This document shows positions 1 through 12,171 of a DNA stretch of 64,000 bases, piece by piece (the stretch's first letter is position 1; each line of letters starts with the position of its first letter). The stretch is from Rotaria sordida (Eukaryota > Rotifera > Eurotatoria > Philodinida > Philodinidae). The position numbers and the translations under genes are program-made. Location: assembly GCA_905250125.1 (NCBI GenBank), contig CAJNOL010000539.1, positions 61,055 to 125,054 of the forward strand, in the 5' to 3' direction. A model generated the notes under the pieces. The model searched no databases. It was not told the origin of the DNA and saw nothing but the letters and a program-made list of their open reading frames with translations.

Positions 1-1023
1 TCTTTAATTTTTAGCATAGAAACATTGTAGAGTGTACAACATTTTTTATCTAATTACAAAGATAATGGTTAAACTTTAAAAGAAAACATAGAAAACAAAG
101 CTTTTCTTTTGGATGAGAAAAAAACTCTATACTAAATGTCGTCAAAAAAACTCTTGCAACTTCAAACCTATCAGATTACGTTTGGAAAAATATAATCATA
201 GAAACTAGAAGTGTTTTTTTTATCACTCTTTTGAATGTTGTATGATAAACTATGTTTAGATTATCGAAGCTCTAGAATTTTTTTATTAGTTTCAAAAAAA
301 CAGATCATCTCACCTGAGCAATAGCTTCCAGATGCTGAACGAATTTTCGTCCTTTTTCTAAAACATATTCCCTATAGAAACTTTATTATCACATTTCAGC
401 TCAGAGTAATGATTTTTTTTCTCAGTGTTCTATCTTTCCTATGCAAATTAGTGATATATTTTATTGGAGTTCAGACTTTACTCTTTCAACCAGAAAAGAA
501 TAAACGTTCTATAATGCTCCTAAGTGAAGAATCGTAGGTTCAGTTGTTGTTGTTGTTGTTGTTGTAGAGATTATGTATCATGTTAAGTAGAGTAATAATG
601 GTAGTCACTATTTTTTAAGTGTGCGGTTCTAAAATTAAATAAAGAATTTTTTTAATGTTCTTCTACGAATTTCGTAACATGTAAAAACAAAATGAAACTT
701 AACATCACTATTTATCTGAACTTATTCCATTCTAATTTTGAGTATTTATAACTGTACAACATAGTCATCTATAAATAACCAACATTGTGTAAATCGAATG
801 ATTATTTTGAAGTTTAAGAATTATTCAGAGTATCACTCTACATATGTTCATTAATGAATATTTATATACAATAAAAAACTAAGATAATCTCTTCTGTATA
901 TGACAATGACAGATCTCTAATGGCTTTCATTTTTGAATAATTTATAATATCGTTGGATTCATTCTTTTTTTTTTTTTTTGAAATGACTAATATTTAATGA
1001 AAATATATCTTTATTTACTCTAG
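1..1023 (+). other. Intron or upstream sequence of the beta-catenin gene
   Basis: No coding exon was recognised here. The stretch ends in a pyrimidine-rich tract and a CTAG acceptor at 1023, so at least its 3' part is the last intron of the beta-catenin gene. It holds a short (GTT)n microsatellite near 543-563 and several poly-T runs. The other exons lie upstream, outside the window. Confidence 0.5.
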
Positions 1024-1293
1024 CATTATGGCTTAGCCAATGGTTCAGTTGGTGGTTCTTATTCAAATCCATATCGAGGAACACCACCACCTATTCATGA
1101 TGTACCAACAATGAATTATTATGCATCAGAAGGTGCTGGTGGTAGTGGTCTCGGAAGTTTAATGGATAATCAAGTGTTAGTTGGCGATCGAGATATGATG
1201 CAAGCATCACCTCGTTCTGGAACTCATCGTCAAACTCCACCATCATCTCATAATAATCCACAAATGGCAGCTTGGTTTGATACTGACTTGTAA
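1024..1293 (+). CDS. Beta-catenin (armadillo), C-terminal exon, partial
   Basis: This is the last exon of a beta-catenin gene, the transcriptional co-activator of Wnt signalling and a cadherin-catenin adhesion component. The exon encodes 89 residues beginning HYGLANGSVGG after the acceptor at 1023. It is rich in Gly, Ser, Pro and Met, as is the beta-catenin C-terminal transactivation tail. It ends in AWFDTDL, the family's terminal sequence, which includes a PDZ-binding motif. The armadillo repeats are outside the window. A related but tail-less armadillo gene follows at 3618, and both copies have a cyclophilin gene just downstream, pointing to block duplication. The identity rests mainly on the terminal motif and tail composition and is strong. 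Confidence 0.85.
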   Translation, partial: HYGLANGSVGGSYSNPYRGTPPPIHDVPTMNYYASEGAGGSGLGSLMDNQVLVGDRDMMQASPRSGTHRQTPPSSHNNPQMAAWFDTDL

Positions 1294-1577
1294 AAACAAG
1301 TTTAGTTGTAGAGTTTTTCATTGATCTGCATATATATACATATATATACATGTTTATCTCAGAGGATTAGATATCTTCTTTAATCGACACATTTATTATT
1401 TGCAAATTGGAATTTTCTTTTTTTCTTTTTTTTGTACATTATTTGTTTGGTTATTCTCTCTTACTTATCTTTTTTTCTTTTGCATGATTTGAATAGTGAT
1501 AATAAATGAATTTTTTGTGCTTCCATTGTATTTGTAGATTTACTTTGGAAGAAAAAAGAAATATAATAAGAATAATA

Positions 1578-2735
1578 ATGATACCACGTACACTTCTTCG
1601 GACAGTTTTAACATCAAATGTTCAGGTTTTATTTTTTTGGTTTAATTCGATTTATTAAATTCATTCTCGAATTATTACAGATATCATCTTGTGGTTTTCA
1701 ACGAACATTTGGAATATTTAGTAGTGGAACATCGAAAAAAGCTACAGCTCGATCAAAATGTTTTTTGTAATGAATTATTTAACGATATTTTTCATTATTT
1801 ATTTTTTTTTTGTTTTAAACTTTAGTGATGTTAATGTTGATGATAAACCACTTGGTCGAATTACATTTCAAGTTAGTTAAATAAACTTTCAATTGTTATT
1901 ATTTATTAATAGTTTTTTCTTTTTGTTTAAATTAGCTTTATAATGATATTGTTCCGAAAACAACTGGTATAATTGAAAAAAAATTGTTGATACAAAAAGT
2001 AAAAATGATAAATTTTCATTTGAATAGAAAATTTTCGTGCTTTATGTACTGGTGAAAAAGGCTATGGTTATAAAAATTCAACCTTTCATCGAGTAATTCA
2101 AAAATTTATGTTACAAGGTGGAGATTTCGAACGACAGTTAGTAGATTTATTTTATAAAAAACAATTTTGAAAAACAAAATTTTTTTTTTCTTCTAGTAAT
2201 GGTACTGGTGGTTATAGGTAAGAATAATCTCAATAATGATTTCATATATGATTTATTATTTTTCATGATAATAGCATCTATGGAAGTAAATTTGCTGATG
2301 AAAAGTAAGTCATTTTTATATTATGTAACCGAGAGAGAAGCCAAACAAAAATAGTTTATTATTATTCAATATAGTTTTCAAGTAAAACATACACGAGAAG
2401 GTCTACTTTCAATGGCTAATGCTGGTCCGAATACAAATGGTAATTAGTATTTATTTTAAAATATAAATTAATGTTAAATATTTGTTTTCTAGGTTCTCAA
2501 TTCTTTATTACAACAGTAGCAACTCCTTGGCTTGATGGTAAACATGTATGTATTGTGTAGAAATAAATATCCATCTAGTTATTTTTCTTTTCTAAAGGTT
2601 GTCTTTGGTGAAGTTGTTGATGGTATGGATACAGTGAAAAAAGTCGAAGCATTAGGATCACAATCAGGCCGAACTCAAAAAAAGATCACTATTGCCGATA
2701 GCGGTGAAGTACAGAGTGATCAAAATCCAAAATAA
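1578..2735 (+). CDS. Peptidyl-prolyl cis-trans isomerase, mitochondrial cyclophilin type
   Basis: This cyclophilin catalyses cis-trans isomerisation of peptidyl-proline bonds. Ten exons with GT-AG introns of about 50-70 bp join as 1578-1625, 1681-1766, 1826-1871, 1936-1966, 2028-2136, 2197-2217, 2275-2304, 2375-2439, 2493-2545 and 2598-2735, giving about 208 residues. The N-terminal 45 or so residues are rich in Arg, Ser and Thr with few acidic residues, as in mitochondrial presequences (cyclophilin D/PPIF type). The core then shows the family signatures [55 protein letters not shown] and WLDGKHVVFGEV. The catalytic Arg (FHRVI), the Phe of QFFIT and the Trp of the cyclosporin-binding site (PWLDGKH) are present. 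It lies 285 bp after the beta-catenin stop. Mitochondrial targeting is inferred from composition only. Confidence 0.93.
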
Positions 2736-3617
2736 TTTATGCAAAAAAAAAAATGCTCATGTGTTGTTTTTTTTTAAAGAATTCTTGCATCAGTTTTTCT
2801 CCAAACCTAAACATGTTTTCTATTTTGTAGCAGTTGATTGCATGATGCTTGATTTCATATAACATTTTATACTAGCACTGTTTTTTTTTGGCTAGAGAGA
2901 ATAAAGAGGAAAAAAACTCCAATAGTATTTATTATGTGTATGATTATTTAAATGGACTGTTACATAATGAATCAACTTTATCATAGAGAAGTAATAAAAT
3001 GTTGATTATGTCAGTAGATGTGAAAGTACACCTGTTTTCTATAATTACGAATAACATGAAAGAGGAGACAAGATTGGAAGAGTAATTAATCAAAAAAAAA
3101 AAGAAGTTTATTATATAGCTATGATATATGTTTGTACAAGTTTTGAATTCGATAGATGGCGACATAACTCAAATAATTCGTTAAGTTTCTATCCACTAAC
3201 TTATCTCAATAGTGCTTTATTTGTTTTCGATATCAAAAAACTAACATAAGTTCAATAGAGATAAATGCATTGATAAGAAATAAAATATAGAGGTTTCGGT
3301 AGTAACCAGTAAACAAAAGTATGTTTCTATTGGTTGATAAAAGACAACGTGCAATGAATACCTATTTTAAAACGGACAAAGAACGACCGCCGTGTTATTT
3401 CTTTTTATGTTCTTCATCTCATTTTCATTTTCTACATTATTTCTTTCGGTCGAGTTCATCGGGTATACACGCATATATAGAATACTATTAGGTAAGAATA
3501 ATGAACACGTAATACTATCTTTCACCAGAATATAATAGCAAATAGATAAAATAGAAATAATATGCATCAATAGTTCTTTTATTTATTTTTTTTTTTTTGT
3601 GATTCTAGATAATTATT
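2736..3617. other. Intergenic region between the duplicated gene blocks
   Basis: AT-rich DNA without a recognisable exon. Just before the next start codon, a poly-T tract followed by GATTCTAG (to about 3609) looks like a splice acceptor, so part of this stretch is probably a 5'-UTR intron and promoter of the following armadillo gene. Confidence 0.4.
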
Positions 3618-6600
3618 ATGGATTATCCACCTCAAATGCATCATCAAGCTTCTTTTCCATGTAAACCTCCACCATCACATCATTCACAAAATCCAATTAT
3701 TTCAAATCATTTACAACCCATAAATTCTGATAGTCATACAACAATGTGGCTTGATGATCCATATTCTGTTTCAAATGCATGTCCATCACAACGTGACTCA
3801 GGATTTAATTCTCGACCAGCATCATTACGCAGTATTGAATCAACAGGTACGGGCCCTATACATCATGGATCAACATCAGTCTATGAAAATATTCCATCTC
3901 GTTTATCAAATAATCCTGAAAATACTTATCCACAATATACTGAATTACAACCAGCACCACCTCCAGCGAAATTACCTCCGGCTCAAATTATAGCTGAATT
4001 ATTGAATTTATTAATAGAAGATGATTCAGTTATTGTACGTGAAGCTGTATTACTAACACATGTATTAATTAGAGAAGGTGGTGAAACTCGATCAGAAGTT
4101 ATTCAAAATCGAGAGGTAAGAAATCAATGTCTTTTATTCAATAGAAAAAAAAAACAAATTATTGTTTTTTTATTAGTTAATTAATACATTATTGGAAACT
4201 TTCTCAAAAGATATTGGTGATGGTCAAATAATTCATGCATTAGCTAGTTTATTTCATTCACTATCTCAACAACAAGAAGGTTTACGTGTCATTCTTGATT
4301 GTGGAGGAATTTCACGTTTAATTTCACTTCTCGAGTAAGATTATCATTATTAAAATGATCGTGTGGTTTTTTTTTTCAGACATTATTTGTTTTTTTTTTA
4401 TTTGTAGTTCACCTGACAATACAGTTAATTTTGTAATAACAACATTACATAATTTTTTAATTGTTTTTCAAGATCAAGCATCGGATGAAATTGAACGATG
4501 TGATGGTATAGAAAAATTTATTAATTTATTAGAAAGATCAAATGATAAATTATTAACATTAGTATCAGATAGTTTACTTAAAATGTCAATTTATAATGTA
4601 AAATCAAAAATATTTATACAGAATAATGAAAAATGTATTCGACGTCTTTTATATATATTTGATACAAGTACATATGATAAATTATTATTAACAATATCAA
4701 AATTACTACCAATAATATCATCGGGTAATGAATTAATTAAACGTATTATTTTACAATTAAATGGTTTAAATATATTTGAAAAACATTTACGAACAACTAA
4801 AAGTATTCGAATTAGACATAATTGTCTTATTACAATAAGAAATATATCAAATCAAGCAACACGAATGGTAAGAAATTATTAACGAAGTGAATTGATGAAG
4901 AAGATATAATTGAATTTTATCAATTATGAGTATTTGTTGTATTTTGTATTATACACAACAATAGATAGAACATATCAAACTGTTTGTATAGTCATAAATA
5001 CTTCACATTAACCTATAAGAATTAATTGAATAGATGATAAATCAACCATTACTTGAAAGTATATGATTGATCTATTCAATTGAAGTAGATTAGATATTGA
5101 AAGTGAAAAAATAATCTATTAAAGAAGAGAATTGTATTATTTTACAAGCGAAAAAAAAAGGTAGTAAAATAGTCAACGATTTTCAAATTTGAATACTATC
5201 CTATTTGTTCTGTATCACTTTCCATACAAAAAGATTATCTTGTCTTTCTAATTATCTGTATTGTTTTACCGAAAAAAAGGAAGACGGTCACTTATCTGTA
5301 TATAGTGAAATCTATCTAATGTGAGCACCGTCGGAACTGATCAAAGGTGTTCAGTTTACAGAGGGCGCTCATTATTGGGCAGTTTCCAAATGATAAGTAT
5401 TCATTTGCAATCATTTTGCGATTGTGCAAGGCATTTTTTTTTGAAATAACGCAAAACAAATCGTCTCTAAAATAATTATGAAGTGAACTTTGACTATGAT
5501 ATGAGTTCTCTCTTCTCCTATACCCTTCATTAGGCATTGTTGTTGCTGTCGATAATACATTTTGCTGTCTAAATACACATTTTCAGTCTATCCCCTTATA
5601 TATGTTCCATGATTGTTTATCAAAAGGCAATGGGCATAGCATCAATTTCTCATTTTTCACATGAATGATAGAATATACATAATTCACATTATGGAAGTTG
5701 TTATTATTATTCATAGAACTAGAAATAAGCCTTCATTGCTCAGAATAAGGAGATGTTTACATAGACAAGTTTCACTGTATACATAATTGGTTGAATATAT
5801 GATTAACTGTAAACACTATTAGCATAATCCTTGTGGAATTAAAATACGAAACATGATGTAGCTACTATTACTAATGACAGAAAGAAAATCTATTAATATT
5901 TGTACTAAATGAACTATTGTTTGTATATTTTAGCGTGATATTGATTCATTAATTCAAAAATTAGCTACAATATTATTAACTGATGATCATCAATCAGTAA
6001 TTTGTTCATTAGGTATACTTAATAATTTAACTGCAGATAATCGAATAAATAAAAGTTTATTTGTTAAATTAAATGGTGTACAAACACTTATGCAAAAATT
6101 ATTAATGAATGTTGATGAAAATGATGATCTTATTGAAGTTGTTGTAAGTTAAAAAACAAAACATACATTGTTTTTGTTTTTTAAATTTTAAAATATCATA
6201 TGAAATTTTATTTAGTTATGTACACTTCGACATATAACAGCTCGTCACGATCTTGAAAATGAAGCACGTGAAACAATAAGAAAATCTTATGGTATTGGAA
6301 ATATTATTAAATTATTACGAGATAAAAATTTTAAAGAACATTGGGGAATTCTTAAAGCAACAGTTGGTTTAATTAAAAATTTAGCTATATCATCAACAAT
6401 AATTCCATATTTATGTGAACAAAATGCTGTTAGACGATTAATTGAATTATTAATTATAATTGATCGTGAACGATTAAAAATATCTGAAGATAATAAATTA
6501 GATATTTTATTAGATATTATTATTGGTGCATTAATTAATTTAGCAAAAGATTCATCATGTAGATCAATTATTAAAGAAATGAATTGTACATCAATTTTTA

Positions 6601-6734
6601 TTCGTGTAAGTAATCAAATAAAAAATAATGATTAAATTTTAAATTGTTTTTTTTTTGTTAAGTTTTCACATTTACCGTCTTGTTCATTGCAACAATCATC
6701 AAATAGTTTACTTAATGAATTAAATATCGATTAA
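3618..6734 (+). CDS. Divergent beta-catenin paralogue (armadillo repeats, no C-terminal tail)
   Basis: Six exons (3618-4115, 4177-4334, 4408-4867, 5934-6143, 6216-6605, 6663-6734) join in frame to about 595 residues. Residues 1-125 are low complexity and contain DSGFNSRPAS (residues 60-69), matching the DSGxxS beta-TrCP/GSK3 phosphodegron of beta-catenin, with serines at 61, 65 and 69 in the +4 ladder. From about residue 126, armadillo repeats follow. Recognisable beta-catenin-like stretches are AELLNLLIEDDSVIVREAV, VITTLHNFL, STYDKLLLTISKLL and RHNCLITIRNISNQATR. The protein ends in NELLNELNID-like residues (LLNELNID) shortly after the last repeat, without the tail and WFDTDL end seen at 1293. 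The 1,066-bp intron 4868-5933 is far longer than the others. A role in Wnt signalling is inferred. A catenin of another class is possible but fits less well. Confidence 0.85.
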
Positions 6735-7070
6735 AATCATTGCATTCTCTTCTGTAATGACTGAAATATGAATTTATTCTCCTAGTCATCTGTTATGCTT
6801 TATTTTTTTTTCAATGTATCCTCTCTGATTATGATCTGAATTTCTTATTAATTGGTCTATTGTCAGATGTTGCTTTGTCTAAATATTTTCTCTTAATGTG
6901 TACGCATTTTTTTTTTGTTGATATAAGTATGTGTCGGTATAAATATTGTACAATGAGCTTTGTGTCAGATTTTGTTGTAATATGTCTTCCTTAACTGTCT
7001 CATGTTTTCATCATGATGATGTCATATAATGTTCTAGATCTAATATCTTCTTGATCAAATCATTCAAACA

Positions 7071-8018
7071 ATGTCTGGTCAAAACGTATATTTCGATATT
7101 ACAATCGATGGTAATTCAGCTGGTCGTATTACATTCAAAGTAAAGCATAGAAATGAAAGTGTTTTTTTTTTGAGAGAAATATTTTTTTTTTTTTTTACGT
7201 TGCATAGCTTTACGATGAGGTAGTACCAAAGACAGCAGGTAATTTAAAGACTTATTGATCGATTCGTTTAAAAATATTATTATGTATTTTATTCTAAAGC
7301 CAATTTTCGAGCATTGTGTACTGGTGAAAAAGGTTTCGGATATCAAGGAAGTGCATTTCATCGTGTAATTCCACAATTTATGCTTCAAGGTAATAGATTT
7401 TATTTTCGATATTATTTCAACATAATTAATTGATTATTTTTTCTAGGTGGTGATTTTACCAGAGGGTGAGTTGCCAATATAAAAAAAAAATTATATTAAA
7501 TGAAGGATCTCTTTTCTTTTTTTTCGTTTTCTTTAAACATGAATAGTAATGGTACTGGTGGTAAAAGGTGAGTCAATTGTTCTGTTTCTTTGCTTACTAA
7601 ATATGATATTTGTAAATTTTTTCTATGTAGTATCTATGGTGAAAAGTTTGCTGATGAAAACTTTACACTCAAACACACAAAACCTGGTCTTTTATCAATG
7701 GCTAATGCTGGTCCAAATACAAATGGCTCGCAATTTTTTATTACAACTGTTGTAACATCATGGCTCGATGGCAAACATGTAATGTTTTCAATAGAATTTT
7801 TTTTTTTTTTTTTAGTTATCTTTTATTTTCGGTTTTGAATAGGTCGTCTTCGGTGAAGTCGTTGAAGGTATGGACCTTGTCAAAAAGATCGAACAATTAG
7901 GTATAAAACATTATTGAGTTCAGTTTTAGTAAAAGCTTTTTTTGTTGCTCAAAATTTAGGTTCACCATCGGGTACTACAAAAGCCAAGGTTGCTATTAGC
8001 CAAAGTGGTACTGTTTAA
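7071..8018 (+). CDS. Peptidyl-prolyl cis-trans isomerase, cyclophilin A type
   Basis: This is a cytosolic-type cyclophilin (prolyl isomerase, target of cyclosporin). Eight exons (7071-7139, 7208-7238, 7300-7389, 7447-7465, 7547-7567, 7631-7778, 7843-7900, 7960-8018) give about 164 residues, the usual length of cyclophilin A. It starts [14 protein letters not shown] with no presequence. All core motifs are present: [54 protein letters not shown] and [17 protein letters not shown]. At least five intron positions and phases match those of the cyclophilin at 1578-2735, so the two are related by gene duplication. The start lies 337 bp after the armadillo stop, mirroring the spacing in the first block. 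A polyadenylation-type AATAAA cluster follows the stop. Confidence 0.95.
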
Positions 8019-9326
8019 TAAAAACAAAAATTAAACAATAAACAATAACAACAAATAAACTTAAACATTTCTATCTACTGCTATCTTAATCAATGTTGTT
8101 TGTGTGTTCATGTCTCTTCTATTTTATCTTATCCTCGTCACTAGGTGAAATTATTTCTCATATTACTATTTAGTTAATTCAGAAAAAAAAGATAAAAGCC
8201 AAGCAGTATCATTTCCAATTCTTATTATTTCCATGTGTTTTTGTGCTAAGTTTCCATTGAAATAAAAACAAACGTTCATATGATGACTTTAGATAATATT
8301 ATTGATTTTTTAATTTATCCTTTCATGTGTATCATTAAAGATTGACAATTTAATTTACGTAATTGATAATACCGCATTCAAGAAAAAAAACTAATAACTT
8401 GGCTTTCTGAATAAATTGTCTTTAATAGAATATATAGGATTTATAAATAGACAGTAATTTGGTAATATTTAAGTAAATGAATATATTTTCTTTTATTGCA
8501 ACCACGAGTAGTAAGAATCACAAATGAGAGATCTTTTTCATCTAGAGTAAAATTTTTATGTGAAAATTTAAAAGCAAAGTAAACATTAAAATGATTCATT
8601 TAATTATTATAATACACTCATCAAATGAAATATAACGGCATAGATCTTTCTCAAAAATAACAATCATATTAATAAAAAGAAAAAAATCAAAGTATCTTGC
8701 ATTGATCTAAATGAGTACATTGAAAAATGTTGACAGAAAATTGAACTCGCTGTTTTTAAATTTATTGTTTCATGTTGTTAAAGATTTTCAAAACAGGTAA
8801 TAGTGAATTCGTATTTTAGTAAGGTATTCATTCATAACTATGTCCTATATAAGAAATGTTTTCATTATTCTAATGTGAATTTATGCTTCGTGATAATTAT
8901 TGAAATGATTTAATACTCTTTGTAGATAAGAAATAACACTGTTACCTCTTCATAGCGGTAGCTTGTAATAAGAACATTTTTGTCAATGTAAGAAAGAAAA
9001 TGTGTTCTGCTCTATCAAATGTCATTCAAAGAGAGATGCATGTTACAACGTGAATTAACTTCGTTTAGGATTTAAATAATATTTGTTTAAAAGTTTTATA
9101 AAATAAACTAGTTGTTGGTGTTTTAATTATGTCTTTCTTTATCTTGTTTCATTTAATAAAAAATTATTCCAATTTCGTTCAGTCGAAATCAGAATTCTAA
9201 TTTTGTCCACAAAATCGTCACAGTCGAAACTAGAATTTCAATTTCGTCTAGTCCAAATTGGAATTCTAATTTCGTCTGGACGAATTCTGAATTGGGCTGA
9301 ATTCTAATTTGAGCCATAACATATAG
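8019..9326. other. Intergenic region
   Basis: 3' flank of the cyclophilin gene, with AATAAA-like signals at 8037-8060, followed by AT-rich DNA without a convincing exon on either strand. The last 150 bases hold the degenerate short repeats described separately. Confidence 0.5.
9160..9310. repeat. Degenerate AATTCTAATTTCGTC-type short repeats
   Basis: About six imperfect copies, in both senses, of a motif close to GAATTCTAATTTCGTC are packed into 150 bp. The same vocabulary recurs at 22565-23150 inside a WDR19 intron, so this is a dispersed repeat rather than chance composition. Its nature is unknown. Confidence 0.5.
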
Positions 9327-10289
9327 AAAGGGTGTTCCAGAAGTTCTGAAGTTTTTTAAAAATGCATCGTTCTCCCTTATAAAAAAAGCAAACTCTTTCA
9401 AACTTTAGGATATTATTGTACATGCTTAGTACTAAATAACTACAAAGTTTGAGACCTATAGCTTTTACTATGGATCAGAACCAGTAACAACACTATTGTG
9501 TACTATTTTTTCAATTTTCTAGTACTTAAAATTTGATATAGAGATGTAAGAAAAATGTTATTTCAACCCTTTGGCCAACACATCGCAGAACAGAAAGAAT
9601 GTTCTTTTATGAGCTTATTTCTGTTGCTTGATGTACCAATGATAGGGATATACAATGGTCAATATGAACCCTTTGCGACTCAATCAATAGAAAATATGAC
9701 ATCAACCACTTGTTAAAGATGAAAAAGAATTTCTTACTTTCGTTTTGGCTTTGAATGCCATTATACGTGTTTTTATTAATCGACTTGAGCCAACAGATTG
9801 TGATGCAAAACTAACCGATGTTTGGCCTATCGAGAATGTGTGGGGTGCATTAAAAGAAAATTTACAAGACCGAGAATACGATAATATTGAACAACTAAAA
9901 AAATGACATTAAAAAGGAATGGAAAAAAATTAATGTTTCATTATCTCAACAAATGATGGACAAAATACCAACACGAATAAAATTAGTGATCGATCAAGGT
10001 GGTAATCAAATAAGAGAACATTGATAACTATTATCGTGCTTATCTTTTTATTTTCATTATTTCTATTTTTTAAAATAATAACCAAAATGGTCTAGAAAAT
10101 CGAAAAAATAGTACATGATAGTGTTGTTACTGCTTCTCATCCATAGTAAAAGCTATAGGTCTCAAACTTTGTAGCTATTTAGTACTAAGCATATACAAGA
10201 ATATCCTAAAGTTTCATAGAGTTCGCTTTTTTTTTATAAGGGAGAACGATGCATTTTTAAAAAGCTTCAGAACTTCTGGAACACCCTTT
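9327..10289. mobile_element. Decayed Tc1/mariner-type transposon with about 200-bp inverted repeats
   Basis: The ends are inverted copies: AAAGGGTGTTCCAGAAGTTC on the left, and its complement ending at about 10289. The similarity continues for about 200 bp into the element (for example GTTTGAGACCTATAGCTTTTAC near 9447 and its complement near 10145), with small differences. Between the arms is a C-terminal Tc1-like transposase fragment (9812-10024). A TA lies close to both ends, but the exact boundary and target duplication are blurred. Size and content fit an internally deleted, non-autonomous copy. Confidence 0.8.
9812..10024 (+). pseudogene. Tc1-like transposase fragment
   Basis: The translation WPIENVWGALKENL matches the conserved region around the last catalytic acid of Tc1/mariner transposases (NPIENVWG). 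The usual SPDLN just before it is missing. The frame runs into TGA near 9904 after a run of A, then continues in another frame (IKKEWKKINVSLSQQMMDKI) to a stop at 10022-10024. Lost N-terminal domains plus a frameshift make it non-functional. Confidence 0.8.
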
Positions 10290-11743
10290 ATTATCTGTGG
10301 TTCAGAACCAATGTTATATCCAGAAAATTTTCAGCATTATTTTCCTTTGTTGTAAATAAAATTTTTTCAATCAATTGTTGTATTTTGTTTACGTATAAAT
10401 AAAAAAAAAACGTAGTTGAAAATGGTTCTGAAATCTCTATAAGATACTAATCTCAATATTCACGATGACTTTAATTAGTTTAATTAAAGTAACTTTTTTT
10501 AAATTACTTAATCGGATAGCAATCTCAGATAGATACAGATGTAAAAATAAAATTTATGATATTAGTTGATTTTTAGATATGGTTATTTTGATCATTTTAA
10601 GAAACATAACAAGTTGACTTTTCAATAAAATTCTAAACTTACTAATTACTTATAGTCAATTACATGGACATTGTTCTGAAATATCAAACAAAAGAGAGAT
10701 AAATTTTGTCATGCTTTTATCGAGGAGATTGAGTGTATTTAATTTAGTTTAAAAGAAAAAATACATTTCGATTACATTCTAAAGTGATGAAATTTATAAT
10801 TATAAAAATAATAACCAAGAGATAAATATACAAACTCGATGTTGATCTCTCTATGAGCTTATTGAGATCCATGTAGTGCAAATGTTTTTTATTACTTTTA
10901 AGCTTCTTTTCCTAGTAGATGTTTTAATAAATAAAATTTACATCTTTTTTACTGAATCGTGTTGCTTTTCTATATGCATGGTATTCGAAAGCAAGGTATG
11001 GAGTAAACTTGGAAAGACATTTCTGAAAAAGACAATAGTCAGAAATTATTGAATATTCTTTATAGAATTTCAAGTAAAATGAATTTTTTAAGAATTACTT
11101 CGATGTCCAAAACTGAACAGAAAACATTTTCTTCGTTGATTAACAGGAAACTTTCCATCATTATAAGGTTTTTGATAGTTTATATAAGATTTATGAGCGG
11201 AAACATTCTAATCTTTAAATATATTTGCTCAATTCATATCAGCATGATTCAAAATTGTTTAGAATTAGCTAGAAACTATCGATCACCTACATTGTCTCGT
11301 TTTTCATATGACTATTTCTCACTAATATGAAAATAAAGATAAAGATTTTTTGATTATTACTGATCAACTGTGGCAAGAAAAAATACTTATGCCAACAGTG
11401 ATATATTTCACTTTAGTGTGTAATGTATGTATGTCAAAAATTATTGATACCAAGCTCAAACAGGGAGGACAATGTAATATAGAAAACGCGAAAATTGTTT
11501 TGATCTGCGATGAGAAAACAAGTCTTCAACGTATTTCATTTGTTCTCATTTCTAATTAAAAACTTAAGTTGAAACAGAAGTAAACTATATAGATATATTT
11601 AAATTGTCGCAAAATCATAGTCTTATTCTGAATTCTCGGATATTATAATATGTTTTTTCTCGTTTGTTGGTGTCAATATTGTTATTGCATAAAATATAAA
11701 ATCCAATATCAAATAATAATTACATGTTAGTACCTATTTTTAG
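10290..11743. other. Intergenic region
   Basis: AT-rich DNA with short open frames of biased composition only. Nothing recognisable as coding, RNA gene or repeat was seen. Exons upstream of the tetraspan fragment at 11744 were sought here and not found. Confidence 0.4.
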
Positions 11744-12171
11744 GGGATCAATAGGCTCTGATGAAGCATGACTTAGCACTGGTTTATGGCGCTCATGTAA
11801 AACAAAAAGCGGTACATCGAGGTGTGCAGAACTACCCTCATCATGTTCGGGCGTTGCAGAGGAACTGAATGAATGCATCAAATTAATGGCAGCTAGAGTA
11901 TTTACGACCATAGCTTGTATTTTGTCTGCATTCTTTGCATTACATCTCTTCTTAAATTTATTGATAGACTCAAGTTCAAATCAAATGGTGATTTTGATAA
12001 ATAGATTTCTTCCCTTTCGTTTGTCTTGGTGCCGGTATTATTGGAGTCGCTTTGGGCATCTCATTTATCTCAGCTACGATTTTTTTAAAGATTAGTAGTG
12101 GGGCAATTTTAGGAGTTGTAGCATTTGTTATCAATTTGGGTATGGCTGCTACAGTTTTACTGGTTAGATAA
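11744..12171 (+). pseudogene. Broken four-transmembrane (claudin/PMP22-like) gene
   Basis: After a TTTTTAG acceptor the frame reads GSIGSDEA, then an in-frame TGA (11769-11771), then LSTGLWRSCKTKSGTSRC. A GLW followed by spaced cysteines is the extracellular-loop signature of the claudin/PMP22/EMP superfamily. Next come ELNECIKLMAARVFTTIACI and a hydrophobic helix (about 11905-11965). Near 12005-12015 the frame must shift to continue with VCLGAGIIGVALGISFISA and a last hydrophobic stretch ending at TAA 12169-12171. The gap between the frames is too short for an intron. One stop plus one frameshift and no detectable first exon suggest a pseudogene. The family assignment rests on topology and the GLW-C pattern, so it is moderate. 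Confidence 0.5.

Noticed and set aside
11720..11911. 63-codon minus-strand frame rich in His, Ser and Pro
   Set aside because: It is antisense to the tetraspan pseudogene. The plus-strand reading explains the sequence better through the GLW-C motif and hydrophobic helices.
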